NCBI GenBank assembly: GCA_019639195.1
Contig: JAHBSI010000002.1
Span: forward strand, 310,001 to 374,000
From: Acidobacteriota bacterium
GTDB lineage: Bacteria > Acidobacteriota > Blastocatellia > Pyrinomonadales > Pyrinomonadaceae
Direction of reading: 5' to 3'
Length of the DNA: 64,000 nt
This document shows, one piece after another, positions 1 through 8,408 of this stretch. The translations under genes and the position numbers were made by a program. The notes under the pieces were generated by a model. The model saw only the letters and a list, made by a program, of their open reading frames with translations, did not search any database and had not been told where the DNA came from. Each line of letters starts with the position of its first letter. Within the stretch, counting starts at the first letter, position 1.

Positions 1-1233
1 CTTGGTTTTAACTTCACTCAGCCGCTGCTTCGAGATTTTCGGATCGACAATACGCGCCGGCAGATAAAGATCGCGAAAAAGCAGCTTCGACAATCGGACT
101 CAGATTTTCAGCTCCAGGCAACAAACACGGTCACGGACGTGCAGCGAGCGTACTGGGACCTCGTGCTCGCTCTTCGTAATCAGCAGAACCGAAAAGCGAA
201 TGTTGAGCTTGCCCGCGAGAATTTGCGTCAGATCATCGCGAAGATCGACGCCGGAGCCGCGGCACCGCTTGAGAAAGCCGAGGTGGAGACCGAGCTTGCA
301 AATCGAGAGGGCGACCTGCTACTTGCGACCCAGCAGGTCGGTGTCGCTGAGAACTCTCTTAAAAAACTCGTTATTCGTGACGCTCTTGCTCCGGAATGGG
401 CACAAGCGATCGTGCCGACCGATGCACCGAAGGTCGCGCCGATCCCGTCGGATCTCGATACGGCGATCAAAGATGCTTTCGATAACAGATTTGAGCTCCG
501 CCGCCTGAAACTTCAACGCGAGATCAATGACCTTGACATAAGCTTCTACAAGAATCAGGCGAAGCCGCAGATCGACTTGAACACGACATTCTCACTTGAC
601 GGAATTTCGCGCGGACAGGTCTCTACTGCCAGCAGCCTTATCCCGCAGTTTACCGGAAATGAAGAGATCCTTCGGCAGAAGCTGAATACGCTGTTTGCAC
701 CGGGCTCTCAGATCCCAAATCCGCTGCTGACAATACCCGGTTCGCCGCCATACTTCGTTGGCGGATTCAACCGCTCGATGTCCAATATGTTCAGAAGCGA
801 CGCTCCGAACTATTCCATCGGCGTAACGTTCTCGTTCCCGTTCTTTAACCGCACAGCAAAGGCGAACCTGGCCGGAGCACAGATCACCGGCGAACGCATC
901 GCCGCTCAGACCCGCGCACAGGAAGAATCGGTGCTGACTGATGTCCGGAACGCAGTGCAGGCGGTCGAAACCGCACGCTTGAGAGTTGATACGGCCCGTC
1001 GAGCCCGCCAAAGCGCGGAGGCACAGCTTGCGGGCGAGCGAAAGCTATATGACGCCGGTCGTTCCACGACATTTCTGCTCTTCCAGCGCGAGAATGCCCT
1101 TCTTGCGGCACAAAATGCCGAGATCAGTGCCGAAACCGACTATGCTAAGGCGGTTGCTGACAGGGAAAGAGTTACGGCTACTGCATTTCGCGAACACAAT
1201 ATCACGATCGACAAACCTGTCGATATCAAGTAG
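1..1233 (+). CDS. TolC-family outer membrane efflux protein, 5' truncated by window edge
   Basis: Outer membrane channel component of a tripartite efflux or type I export system. The frame is open from the first base of the window, and its first residues include the QPLLRDFR-like stretch seen in the first half of TolC proteins, so the true start lies upstream. An internal GTG at 139 is not a convincing start. Two long helical, Ala/Gln/Glu-rich repeats (about residues 40-135 and 285-400 of the visible 410) flank beta-strand segments such as YSIGVTFSFPFF, matching the OEP repeat architecture. No membrane-fusion protein or pump lies directly downstream; the MacAB-like operon at 37186-42138 is far away and on the other strand, so the partner is unknown. 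Family assignment is firm; the transported substrate cannot be said. Confidence 0.9.
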   Translation, partial: LGFNFTQPLLRDFRIDNTRRQIKIAKKQLRQSDSDFQLQATNTVTDVQRAYWDLVLALRNQQNRKANVELARENLRQIIAKIDAGAAAPLEKAEVETELANREGDLLLATQQVGVAENSLKKLVIRDALAPEWAQAIVPTDAPKVAPIPSDLDTAIKDAFDNRFELRRLKLQREINDLDISFYKNQAKPQIDLNTTFSLDGISRGQVSTASSLIPQFTGNEEILRQKLNTLFAPGSQIPNPLLTIPGSPPYFVGGFNRSMSNMFRSDAPNYSIGVTFSFPFFNRTAKANLAGAQITGERIAAQTRAQEESVLTDVRNAVQAVETARLRVDTARRARQSAEAQLAGERKLYDAGRSTTFLLFQRENALLAAQNAEISAETDYAKAVADRERVTATAFREHNITIDKPVDIK

Positions 1234-1327
1234 TTCACGCCAAATTCAACGGAATGAGTGCCGCTGGTCAAACGTGACTTTGCGGCACTTTTCGCATTTT
1301 CAAGAAAGTTCTGCGAAAATCCTGCCT

Positions 1328-2086
1328 GTGAAGATCTCCGCTGCAATCATCACTCTCAACGAGGAAAACAACATCGCTCGCGCCATTCGGTCCGTGGCCT
1401 GGGCAGATGAGATCGTGGTGGTGGACTCTGGAAGTACGGATGCGACGGGTAAGATCGCTGAGGATCTGGGGGCACGCGTGATCGGGCAGGAATGGCTCGG
1501 ATTCGGACGCCAAAAGCAGTTTGCCGTCGAGGCCGCTTCAAATGACCTGATCCTCAGCCTTGATGCCGACGAAGAGGTCACTCCTGAACTTGCTTCGGAA
1601 ATACGGAAGCATCTCGAAAGTGGAATGCTGGCGGATGGCTACCGGATCCCGCGTCTTGCGGTCTATGCGGGCCGAAAGATCAGACATGGCGGCTGGTATC
1701 CGGATCGTCAACTTCGTCTGTTTGACCGCCGAAAAGGGCAATGGTCTGATGATGTTATCCACGAATCGTTCAAGCTGAAAGAAGGTTCGACGGCGGAGGA
1801 TCTGCGGTCCGACCTCCTGCATTTTACCTGCAGCAACATCGCTGAGCACGCCAGGATGATCCAGGAACGGTATGCACCGCTTTCGGCTCAGTCAATGTTT
1901 GAAAAAGGCAAGCGGACTTCCCTGCTAAAGATCGCCACCGCGCCGGCCTTTTCTTTCGTCCGTGACTACGTTCTCCGCGCAGGGTTTCTAGATGGTCCTC
2001 AAGGCCTGATCATCGCGGGATTCGGCGCCTACAACGTTTTTCTCAAGAACGTGCTTCTGTGGCAAATGGCGCGTTCGCCGAAATGA
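1328..2086 (+). CDS. Family 2 glycosyltransferase, WaaE/KdtX-like (LPS core type)
   Basis: Predicted cytoplasmic GT-A glycosyltransferase acting on lipopolysaccharide or another cell-surface glycan. The product (252 aa) opens with ISAAIITLNEENNI, followed by the nucleotide-sugar binding DSGSTD motif near residue 38 and the metal-binding DADEE motif near 80. The RQLRLFDRR and HESF segments are typical of the WaaE/KdtX group. A GTG at 1328 is preferred because homology begins right after it. The frame stays open far upstream, but that part overlaps the preceding gene in another frame and looks like noise. C-terminal hydrophobic stretches suggest peripheral membrane association. It follows the efflux gene by about 95 bp on the same strand. 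The acceptor sugar cannot be deduced. Confidence 0.85.
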   Translation: MKISAAIITLNEENNIARAIRSVAWADEIVVVDSGSTDATGKIAEDLGARVIGQEWLGFGRQKQFAVEAASNDLILSLDADEEVTPELASEIRKHLESGMLADGYRIPRLAVYAGRKIRHGGWYPDRQLRLFDRRKGQWSDDVIHESFKLKEGSTAEDLRSDLLHFTCSNIAEHARMIQERYAPLSAQSMFEKGKRTSLLKIATAPAFSFVRDYVLRAGFLDGPQGLIIAGFGAYNVFLKNVLLWQMARSPK

Positions 2087-2173
2087 GAATTAGTTCCAAT
2101 GTCCTACAACTTTCCCGTCATTGAGAACATCTAAACATTCAGATTTCCGGGCGTTTGTGTCATATTAGAACCT

Positions 2174-2821
2174 GTGAAAACCCAACGTTTTAGTTCGAAA
2201 CTCCTCGTTTTGCTGACAGGGCTCTTCTGTCTGGCAGTGCCCATCTTTGCTCAAAAAGGGATTGACGCCCAGACCGATACGATAAAGAAGGAAGGTAGCC
2301 CAACGAGCCGACCGAGCGATGCTTCCCGATCCTTTAGCTGGGGCAAGGGAAAGACAAAGGTTCGGGCGATGCTCCCAAACCCCTACAAACTGGCGGCGCG
2401 AAGAGACGTTTTGATCAGTTCTATCCAAGACGTTCTTCAGGACAAGAAGATCATCATCGATGAGTCCTCTTCGCGTATCGCCGACGGATATATCGTTACC
2501 CAGCCATTCGTGTTCGCAAAGGGTATTGTGCTGACCCGCGGCGAATTAGCCCGCGTTGCAGAGATCTCGGATCCAGAGACTGCCTGGACACGTGCCCAGT
2601 ACACCCTCACGATCGACGTCCAAACGATTGACGGGATACAGAACAAGGTCGCGGTTAACGCTAAGATCGAGGGTCGCGCGGGAAACGGCCTGACGGCCGA
2701 ATGGCTGACCGTTCCAAGCTCCGGCGTCATAGAGGACGAGTTCCTTTCGAAGCTTATCGAGGCGGTTACCGGAACGTCTCCGGATCCGGTCCAGGACGTA
2801 CCAAAGGACGATGGCCCGTAA
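2174..2821 (+). CDS. Secreted hypothetical protein
   Basis: No family recognised. The 215-residue product starts at a GTG and has a clear Sec signal peptide: basic start, hydrophobic core LLVLLTGLFCLAVP, and likely cleavage after IFAQ. The mature part has a Ser/Lys-rich linker up to about residue 70, then a mixed alpha/beta region with alternating hydrophobic residues (IQDVLQDKKIIID, YTLTIDVQTIDG) resembling a small periplasmic or outer-membrane-associated domain. Its stop overlaps the start of the next gene by 11 bp, so it is probably translationally coupled with the next two secreted proteins. Confidence 0.7.
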   Translation: MKTQRFSSKLLVLLTGLFCLAVPIFAQKGIDAQTDTIKKEGSPTSRPSDASRSFSWGKGKTKVRAMLPNPYKLAARRDVLISSIQDVLQDKKIIIDESSSRIADGYIVTQPFVFAKGIVLTRGELARVAEISDPETAWTRAQYTLTIDVQTIDGIQNKVAVNAKIEGRAGNGLTAEWLTVPSSGVIEDEFLSKLIEAVTGTSPDPVQDVPKDDGP

Positions 2822-3356
2822 AGCGTTTCTATTGTCTCTTGCATTCGCTGCCATTTTTCTGGCGGCCGAAACGTCTTTCGCCCAAGATCGGCCGATCGAG
2901 GAGACTCCTCTTCGTCCCCGCAGTTCGCGGCCCGAAGACCCGCCTCAAGGTGTCCGAGACATGCTGATCCGGATGCAGATCGAAAAGGCGAAGAAGGATT
3001 TCGACGAAATGCTCGATCGCGGCGACCGTGCCGCAAAGTTGTCTCGACAGATCGAGTCCGCAATAGCCAAGAATTCCAGGGTTTCGCCGGCGGATCGAGA
3101 GAAACTGCAGGCTCTCGAAAAACTGACAAGAGAAGTTCTTAGCGATCTGGGCGGTGATGAAGACGATCTTTTGGAGGAATCTTCTGCCGCGATAACTACG
3201 AACGATCCGGTCGCGACCGCAAAAGAACTCAATGCTGCCGTCACCCTGATGGTCGCCGAACTAAAGGAGATGACGCGCTTTACGGTTTCCGCTTCCGCGA
3301 TCGAATCGAGCGGTGCGGTTCTAAGGATCGCCCGCGTGCTTAACGCCTATCAATGA
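2811..3356 (+). CDS. Secreted hypothetical protein with helical, charged mature region
   Basis: No family recognised. The 181-aa product has a signal peptide (ARKAFLLSLAFAAIFLAAETSFAQ, cleavage near residue 25). A short Pro/Arg-rich segment follows, then long amphipathic helices rich in Lys, Asp and Glu (roughly residues 45-180) with a possible coiled-coil character. The gene overlaps its upstream neighbour by 11 bp and the downstream VWA gene by 4 bp (ATGA), so the three form a tight cistron. This suggests a shared envelope function, perhaps as an accessory to the VWA protein; that is inference from position only. Confidence 0.7.
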   Translation: MARKAFLLSLAFAAIFLAAETSFAQDRPIEETPLRPRSSRPEDPPQGVRDMLIRMQIEKAKKDFDEMLDRGDRAAKLSRQIESAIAKNSRVSPADREKLQALEKLTREVLSDLGGDEDDLLEESSAAITTNDPVATAKELNAAVTLMVAELKEMTRFTVSASAIESSGAVLRIARVLNAYQ

Positions 3357-4306
3357 AGATGTTCGTGCCGGACGCTCGCCGACCATTACGCTCTGCCCGA
3401 CCGATAACCGGGCTCTGGCTCTTCGTTCTCGCATTTGCAGTATTCTTTCCACAGATCACAGCAGCGCAAGCAGATGACGACGATGTGATAAAGGTCGATT
3501 CTTCCGTCGTCATTGCGAATGTGTATATAACCGATCGAAACGGTCAGGCCGTGACGGGCCTGGACCAAAAGCTGTTCTCGATCTTTGAGGACGGTAAGCT
3601 TCAGAAGATCGAATCGTTCACATCCGAATCGACCCCGTTTGCCGCGGTTGTTTTGATAGATTCTTCCAGCAGTATGGAATATCGCGTAAGCAACGCTCGG
3701 AGTGCGGCGATCAAGTTTCTTGAGGGCTTGAGAGGTCAGGATTTCGCCGCGGTGGCCAACTTTGATAACGAGGTCCGTATTCTGCGCGACTTCCAATCGA
3801 CTGCCGATCTGCCGGATATTTTCTTCGATCTAAAGGCGGACGGAATGACGTCCCTCAACGATGCCGTTGTAACTGCAGCGAAGATGCTCTCAACGAGGCC
3901 CGAGAAGAGGCGTGCGATCATCGTGATATCGGACGGTGCCGACAATAGCAGCAAATACTCGCAGAAAAAAGCCCTTAAGGCGGCTCTCGACGTCGGTGCC
4001 CTCGTTTACACCGTCGATATGTCACCGAAAGACGCACCTCCGACTGAAAAGGCGATCATGCAAGGTGCTTTGAAGAGTTTTGCGGAAAGGACCGGCGGAA
4101 CATTCGTGGCAACTCCGGGAGGAGCCGAGATGCGGCACGCTTTCGAAGCGATCGTTGATGAGCTTGGGAATCAATACACGATCTCATATCAGCCTGCCGA
4201 ATCGAAGGAGGACGGCAAATTTCATTCGATCGAAGTTCGAGTTGCACGCGGCGGCCTAAAGATACGTACGCGCGAAGGTTATATCGCGCCAAAGCGAAAA
4301 AACTAA
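3353..4306 (+). CDS. Secreted VWA-domain protein of the acidobacterial VWFA-related family
   Basis: Predicted exported von Willebrand factor A protein (317 aa). An N-terminal hydrophobic segment (LWLFVLAFAVFFPQITAAQ) acts as signal peptide. An Ig-like strand region about residues 45-90 (VVIANVYITDRNGQAVTGL) precedes a VWA domain about 95-290. The metal-ion-dependent adhesion site is intact: DSSSSM near residue 102, the Thr in GMTSLNDA, and the Asp in ISDGADN. This arrangement matches the VWFA-related family that is greatly expanded in Acidobacteria; members are thought to mediate protein-protein contacts at the cell surface, but their ligands are unknown. It is the last gene of the three-gene secreted cluster, and its end overlaps the convergent ddl gene by 4 bp. 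Confidence 0.85.
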   Translation: MKMFVPDARRPLRSARPITGLWLFVLAFAVFFPQITAAQADDDDVIKVDSSVVIANVYITDRNGQAVTGLDQKLFSIFEDGKLQKIESFTSESTPFAAVVLIDSSSSMEYRVSNARSAAIKFLEGLRGQDFAAVANFDNEVRILRDFQSTADLPDIFFDLKADGMTSLNDAVVTAAKMLSTRPEKRRAIIVISDGADNSSKYSQKKALKAALDVGALVYTVDMSPKDAPPTEKAIMQGALKSFAERTGGTFVATPGGAEMRHAFEAIVDELGNQYTISYQPAESKEDGKFHSIEVRVARGGLKIRTREGYIAPKRKN

Positions 4307-5418
4307 CGATCTGTACGATTTCGTTTCTTGTCGTCGTATCGTTCGATCGCGAGATCTACCAGCCTGTCGATCACGCTTCGGAAGTTCATCCCTGTCGCTT
4401 CCCACATCTTCGGATAACCAGACGCATCCGTAAGCCCCGGCATCGTGTTTATCTCATTTACAAGGAGTGCTCCGTTGTCTTTGCGGAGGAAGAAATCCAC
4501 GCGAGCCAGCCCCGATCCATCGATCGCCTTGAACGCTCGGACAGCGAGCTGCCTGATCTTGCCTGAAAGCTCTGCCGAAAGCGGAGCCGGCGTGATGAAC
4601 TCATTATTTCCTGTACCGGTATATTTCTCATCCCAGTCTAGGAAAGCCTTCGTCTCGTCGCGAATGATGTACTCTCCGGCCTCGCTTGCACTTGGCTCTT
4701 CGTTGCCTAGCACGGCACATTCGATCTCACGGACATCAAGTCCCTGTTCAACGATTATCTTCCGGTCATATTCTGCGGCAAGGGCGATCGCTTCCCTAAG
4801 CGACCCTTCATCAATTGCCCTCGTGATACCAACGGAAGAACCGAGATTCGCGGGCTTTACGAACGCCGGATAACCGATCTTCGCCTCGACCGAATGCACG
4901 ACACCATCCGGATCCTGCTCCCATTCGCTGCGAAGGAACCATACGTATTCGCAGATCGAAAGATCCGCCTCTCGAAAAAGCGTCTTCATCGTGACCTTAT
5001 CCATTCCGCAGGATGAAGCAAGAACACCGCAGCCGATATACGGGACATCCGCCATTTCAAAAAGGCCCTGAATGGTTCCGTCCTCGCCGTAGGTTCCGTG
5101 AAGGACGGGAAAGACACAGTCGAGGGGCTGCGTACCGCCGTTGGGGATCGTAAAGCCGCCCGCACTCGCATCACCGGTCAAAAGATGAGGTCGATCTGAA
5201 GGTTCGCCGTACTCTCTTTCGAATGCCGCAACGGTCTCCTCGGGAAACATCGCAAGCGACTCTGCAGGACTAAGCCATTGCCCTTCAGGCGTGATCGCAA
5301 CCGGAAAAAGGTGATAGTTTGCAGGATCCGCCTGTTCGATAACTGTCTTTGCCGAGCGGATCGCGATCTCGTGTTCGCCCGAACGGCCCCCGAAAACAAT
5401 GGCGAGGTTCTTCTTCAT
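4303..5418 (-). CDS. ddl: D-alanine--D-alanine ligase
   Basis: ATP-grasp enzyme that joins two D-alanines for peptidoglycan precursor synthesis in the cytoplasm. The 371-aa product begins MKKNLAIVFGGRSGEHEIA, the classical Ddl N-terminus, and carries the ATP-grasp segment FVKPANLGSSVGI near residue 180 and the C-terminal ligand loop VNEINTMPGLT near 325. The ATG at 5418 is chosen over a longer open frame because the family starts there. It lies 4 bp downstream of the arginase stop codon and is the last gene of the long minus-strand block. Its stop overlaps the end of the convergent VWA gene. Length is usual for the family. Confidence 0.95.
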   Translation of the reverse strand: MKKNLAIVFGGRSGEHEIAIRSAKTVIEQADPANYHLFPVAITPEGQWLSPAESLAMFPEETVAAFEREYGEPSDRPHLLTGDASAGGFTIPNGGTQPLDCVFPVLHGTYGEDGTIQGLFEMADVPYIGCGVLASSCGMDKVTMKTLFREADLSICEYVWFLRSEWEQDPDGVVHSVEAKIGYPAFVKPANLGSSVGITRAIDEGSLREAIALAAEYDRKIIVEQGLDVREIECAVLGNEEPSASEAGEYIIRDETKAFLDWDEKYTGTGNNEFITPAPLSAELSGKIRQLAVRAFKAIDGSGLARVDFFLRKDNGALLVNEINTMPGLTDASGYPKMWEATGMNFRSVIDRLVDLAIERYDDKKRNRTDR

Positions 5419-5422
5419 AGTC

Positions 5423-6364
5423 TTACAAAATGGTCTTCCCGAGCGCTGAGAGTATGAGTTCGCACGCAAGCTCGACCGTAATATTTGATTGATCGAGAAG
5501 CGGATTGACCTCAACGATCTCGAAAGAACGCATTTTACCGCTCGCAGCGATCATTTCAAGTGTGAGGTGGGCTTCGCGGTAAGTCGCGCCTCCGCGCACA
5601 AGCGTTCCGCTGCCCGGCGCAAACCGCGGATCTATGCCGTCAACGTCGAAGGTTACGGCAAACCCGCCGGGCGCCTTCGAGGCGATCTCGATCGCATCCG
5701 ATACACAAGCAGCCATACCGCGCTTATCAATATCGCTCATCGTAAAGAAGTGGTCGCGAAGGCCTAGTTTCTCGATCTGTGCTCGCTCGCCCGGATCTAC
5801 GTCGCGCGCACCGATGTGAGCGAAGAAGTTCTTATTCAGCTTTGGTGAAAAACCGCAGAGATCAACAAGATCGCGGTTCCCTTCGCCTAAAAGAACGGCG
5901 AGCGGCATTCCGTGAATATTCCCCGATGGCGAGCTCTCAGGAGTGTTGATATCTGAGTGAGCGTCAAACCAGATGAGGCCGACCTCTTCCTCCTTTTCGC
6001 GATAATGTTTAGAAATTGCAGAAAAGGTCGGGATAGCGATAGCATGATCCCCGCCAAGGATCACCGGGAATTCGCCGCGAGCAAGTATCTCGGAGACCGC
6101 CGCAACGATATTAGTGCTCGATTCGAGCATCTCCTTCAGATGTTTCGGATTCTCACCTTCGACGCAGTCCTTCGGTGCTCGGATCGAGACATCACCGTGA
6201 TCGGTAAATTCATACCCTAGGCCACGAATGTGATCGGCCAGACGCTGGCCACGGATAATGGATAGGCGCATCGCGTTAACCCCAAGCTCACTCCCGGTCT
6301 TACCGGCACCAAAACCGAGCGGTACGCCTAAAAGGCCGATCTTTTTATTATCCACAGCGTTCAC
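5423..6364 (-). CDS. rocF: Arginase
   Basis: Mn-dependent ureohydrolase expected to split arginine into ornithine and urea. The 313-aa sequence starts with IGLLGVPLGFGAGKTG, typical of arginases, and has the metal-binding motifs GGDHAIA (about residue 105), DAHSDIN (about 130) and FDVDGIDP (about 230). The substrate loop SPSGNIHGMPLA and the late EVNPLLD motif favour arginase over agmatinase. GTG at 6364 is preferred because a GGAG box sits 9 nt upstream and it follows the HPr stop by one base; a TTG at 6379 is the alternative and would overlap HPr. Its place directly after HPr, where ptsI is often found, is unusual. It might also feed the hut pathway as a formiminoglutamase relative, but the motifs argue against that. 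Confidence 0.9.
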   Translation of the reverse strand: MNAVDNKKIGLLGVPLGFGAGKTGSELGVNAMRLSIIRGQRLADHIRGLGYEFTDHGDVSIRAPKDCVEGENPKHLKEMLESSTNIVAAVSEILARGEFPVILGGDHAIAIPTFSAISKHYREKEEEVGLIWFDAHSDINTPESSPSGNIHGMPLAVLLGEGNRDLVDLCGFSPKLNKNFFAHIGARDVDPGERAQIEKLGLRDHFFTMSDIDKRGMAACVSDAIEIASKAPGGFAVTFDVDGIDPRFAPGSGTLVRGGATYREAHLTLEMIAASGKMRSFEIVEVNPLLDQSNITVELACELILSALGKTIL

Positions 6365-6365
6365 A

Positions 6366-6638
6366 CTACAATTCTCCAAATCCGCCTGAGATCAATTCGC
6401 CCACCGCGTCCGCCGCAGTCACTTCGTCGGCGCCGTCAACTACGATAACCAAACGAGAGCCGATCCCCGCGGCCATGGCAAGAATGCTAAGCATCGATTT
6501 TGCATTTGCCGTCGTATTAGTTTCGCGATTCTCGAGCAAAACCTTCGAAGTGAAGCTGCGTGAAAGGCGAACGAGCTTCGCCGCTGCCCTGGCGTGCAGC
6601 CCGAGAGGGTTGATGATAGAGACCTCTCGTTCAAGCAT
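6366..6638 (-). CDS. ptsH: HPr phosphocarrier protein
   Basis: Small phosphocarrier of the phosphotransferase system (90 aa). The active His15 sits in NPLGLHARAAA, and the regulatory serine is Ser48 in NAKSMLSIL, the site that HPr kinase modifies. Both sites are intact, which fits the HprK-like gene four genes upstream in the same operon. The gene overlaps the EIIA gene by 8 bp. No sugar-specific EIIB or EIIC is present nearby, so HPr probably serves regulation rather than sugar uptake. Enzyme I is not in the window. Confidence 0.95.
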   Translation of the reverse strand: MLEREVSIINPLGLHARAAAKLVRLSRSFTSKVLLENRETNTTANAKSMLSILAMAAGIGSRLVIVVDGADEVTAADAVGELISGGFGEL

Positions 6639-7065
6639 CTTTCTTGAGTTTTAGCGGCTCAAGAAGGTCGCCGGCACGCATTATAGCGGTCTTTCCTTGC
6701 TCCTCGACCTCTTTTGCGAAATCCGCAAGCGGCACGGCCTTCCCGATCGTAGCGACCTTAATGACCATCGGAAGATTGACGCCCGAAATTATTTCGACCT
6801 CGCCCTCTCGGAGGAACATCGCGGAAATATTCGTCGGCGTCCCGCCAAACATATCTGTCAAAAGGATAACACCAACCCCCTGTGAAACTTTGTCGATAGC
6901 GCGTTCGATCTCCGCCTTCGCCGCCTCGACATCGTCATGCCAACCGATAGAAACGGCGGCCACATTGTCAACATCTCCAACAACGGCCTCCGCCGCGGCA
7001 AGCAGTTCATTGGCAACCTGTCCGTGCGAAACTATTACGGCTCCTATCCTCTTTGTCTCGTCCAT
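6631..7065 (-). CDS. PTS EIIA component, mannose family (orphan)
   Basis: A 144-aa EIIA domain of the mannose/fructose/sorbose family. It starts IGAVIVSHGQVANELL with the phospho-accepting His14, and has the family hallmark LLTDMFGGTPTN near residue 80. It normally takes phosphate from HPr and passes it to EIIB, but no EIIB/C/D genes occur in the window. It stands in an operon rpoN-hpf-hprK-rapZ-EIIA-HPr, where other bacteria place the nitrogen-type EIIA (PtsN). It therefore likely acts as a regulatory phospho-switch. It overlaps HPr by 8 bp and starts 6 bp after the rapZ stop. Confidence 0.92.
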   Translation of the reverse strand: MDETKRIGAVIVSHGQVANELLAAAEAVVGDVDNVAAVSIGWHDDVEAAKAEIERAIDKVSQGVGVILLTDMFGGTPTNISAMFLREGEVEIISGVNLPMVIKVATIGKAVPLADFAKEVEEQGKTAIMRAGDLLEPLKLKKDA

Positions 7066-7071
7066 AATTCT

Positions 7072-7968
7072 CTACTTCTCTGCATCCCGGTGCGAGATCG
7101 TTACGTTGAATTTTGCTTTCTTAAGAGCACGCCCGATCGCATTTGCAACCATAACTGAACGATGGCGCCCGCCGGTACATCCGATACCAACCGTGAGATA
7201 ACTTTTTCCTTCACGCTGATAGAGCGGCAAAAGATACATCAGCAGGTCGATCACACGCTCGATCGTCTCCACGACTTCCTTCTCGCGTTCAAGAAACTCG
7301 ACCACCGGTCGGTCGCTGCCCGTCAATCCTTTCAGATCGCGGTGAAAATACGGGTTCGGCAAATGCCTTACATCAAAAAGAAGGTCGAGTCCTCTCGGAT
7401 TTCCATATTTATGCCCAAAGCTGATGATCTCTACCTTCAGCGGCTGTCCGTCAGGATTTCCGCTGAACTTCTGCACGATAAGATGCCGCAGCGTATGGAC
7501 CGTATGGTCACTTGTATCAATGATAAGGTCCGCCATTCGACGGACATCGATCATCGCTCGGCGCTCGGCCTTGATCGAGGCCACCAGGCCTTTTGGATTC
7601 TTCGCGGGATGCGGCCGTCGAGTTTCAGAAAATCTTCGCTGCAGGACGTCGTCAGCTGCCTCGAAGAATACGATGAACGGAACGATGCCGCGCTTTGCAA
7701 GTTTCTTCAGTTCGCTGGAGAACTCCGGAAGGAAATGGCGCTCGCGAATGTTGATAACAAGGACCGCACGCTCGATCCCTGGCGGCTTTCCGCCGTCATC
7801 GACCATCAGCCTTCCGAAGGTCGAGATCATCGTCACCGGCAAGTTATCAACACAAAAATAGCCAAGATCCTCGAAAGCATCGGTCGCCGAAGTCATTCCC
7901 GAGCCACTCAAACCCGTTATGATCACCAGTGATGGCAATTCCTGGTCGCTTCTTCGTTTCTTCAGCAT
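7072..7968 (-). CDS. rapZ: RapZ-family RNase adapter / nucleotide-binding protein
   Basis: Member of the RapZ/YvcJ family (298 aa), known in enteric bacteria to bind sRNA and guide RNase E in amino-sugar control, and in Bacillus to hydrolyse GTP. The N-terminal domain has GLSGSGMTS at residues 19-27 and FEDLGYFCVDNLP just after. The C-terminal domain has FGHKYGNP, FDVRHLPNPY and GCTGGRHRSV, all diagnostic. The Walker A lysine is replaced by Met25 (codon ATG on the coding strand), so phosphate binding may be lost or altered. The gene overlaps the upstream hprK by 7 bp and precedes the EIIA gene. Family assignment is certain; activity is uncertain. Confidence 0.92.
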   Translation of the reverse strand: MLKKRRSDQELPSLVIITGLSGSGMTSATDAFEDLGYFCVDNLPVTMISTFGRLMVDDGGKPPGIERAVLVINIRERHFLPEFSSELKKLAKRGIVPFIVFFEAADDVLQRRFSETRRPHPAKNPKGLVASIKAERRAMIDVRRMADLIIDTSDHTVHTLRHLIVQKFSGNPDGQPLKVEIISFGHKYGNPRGLDLLFDVRHLPNPYFHRDLKGLTGSDRPVVEFLEREKEVVETIERVIDLLMYLLPLYQREGKSYLTVGIGCTGGRHRSVMVANAIGRALKKAKFNVTISHRDAEK

Positions 7969-8408
7969 CGTGTCGTCACAGGGAGCAATGCCCTAATCCT
8001 ACTCTCGCAGATCTCAGCCATCACCGACGGCTCCGCCCTTTCCAAATAGATCGTGGGAATACTACCAAACGGCCCTTCCGCCCGTCGTTCCTTTCCGCCG
8101 TCAAGGTCAACGCAAACCTCGATCGGGCAAGCGTCAACGCGATCTGCATCGCGTATGACCGTATCCAACTCCGCAACGCTGAACGCTGAAACACCGATCA
8201 GCCCGCGATTTCCCTCGGGGCAAGTCCCTACAAAAGATCCATCCCGCTCAGCAACGGAAACCGCATCATCGGCGAGGAACTTTGCTCCACGCCTAACCAG
8301 CTCGATCAGCAGTCGGGTCTTGCCAGAGCCGGACTCGCCGCAGATCAGAACACCGCGTCCGTCTATCGCCACGCACGACGCATGAATGGTCTTTTCGCTC
8401 GAACTCAC
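7962..8408 (-). CDS. hprK: Short HPr kinase/phosphorylase-like protein (C-terminal domain only)
   Basis: A 148-aa protein equal to the catalytic domain of HPr kinase/phosphorylase, like the short form in Alphaproteobacteria. It starts IHASCVAIDGRGVLICGESGSGKT with an intact Walker A (residues 24-31), followed by FLADDAV with the paired acidic residues near 47. It lacks the N-terminal domain of the Firmicute enzyme. The start is GTG at 8408, overlapping the hpf stop by 4 bp (GTGA). The likely target is Ser48 of the HPr encoded three genes downstream. Overlaps at both ends show a tightly coupled operon. Moderately sure of function, since the C-terminal signature is divergent. Confidence 0.8.
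   Translation of the reverse strand: MSSSEKTIHASCVAIDGRGVLICGESGSGKTRLLIELVRRGAKFLADDAVSVAERDGSFVGTCPEGNRGLIGVSAFSVAELDTVIRDADRVDACPIEVCVDLDGGKERRAEGPFGSIPTIYLERAEPSVMAEICESRIRALLPVTTRC

Noticed and set aside
986..1327. N-terminal extension of the glycosyltransferase frame
   Set aside because: It overlaps the TolC-family gene out of frame, and glycosyltransferase homology starts only after the GTG at 1328.
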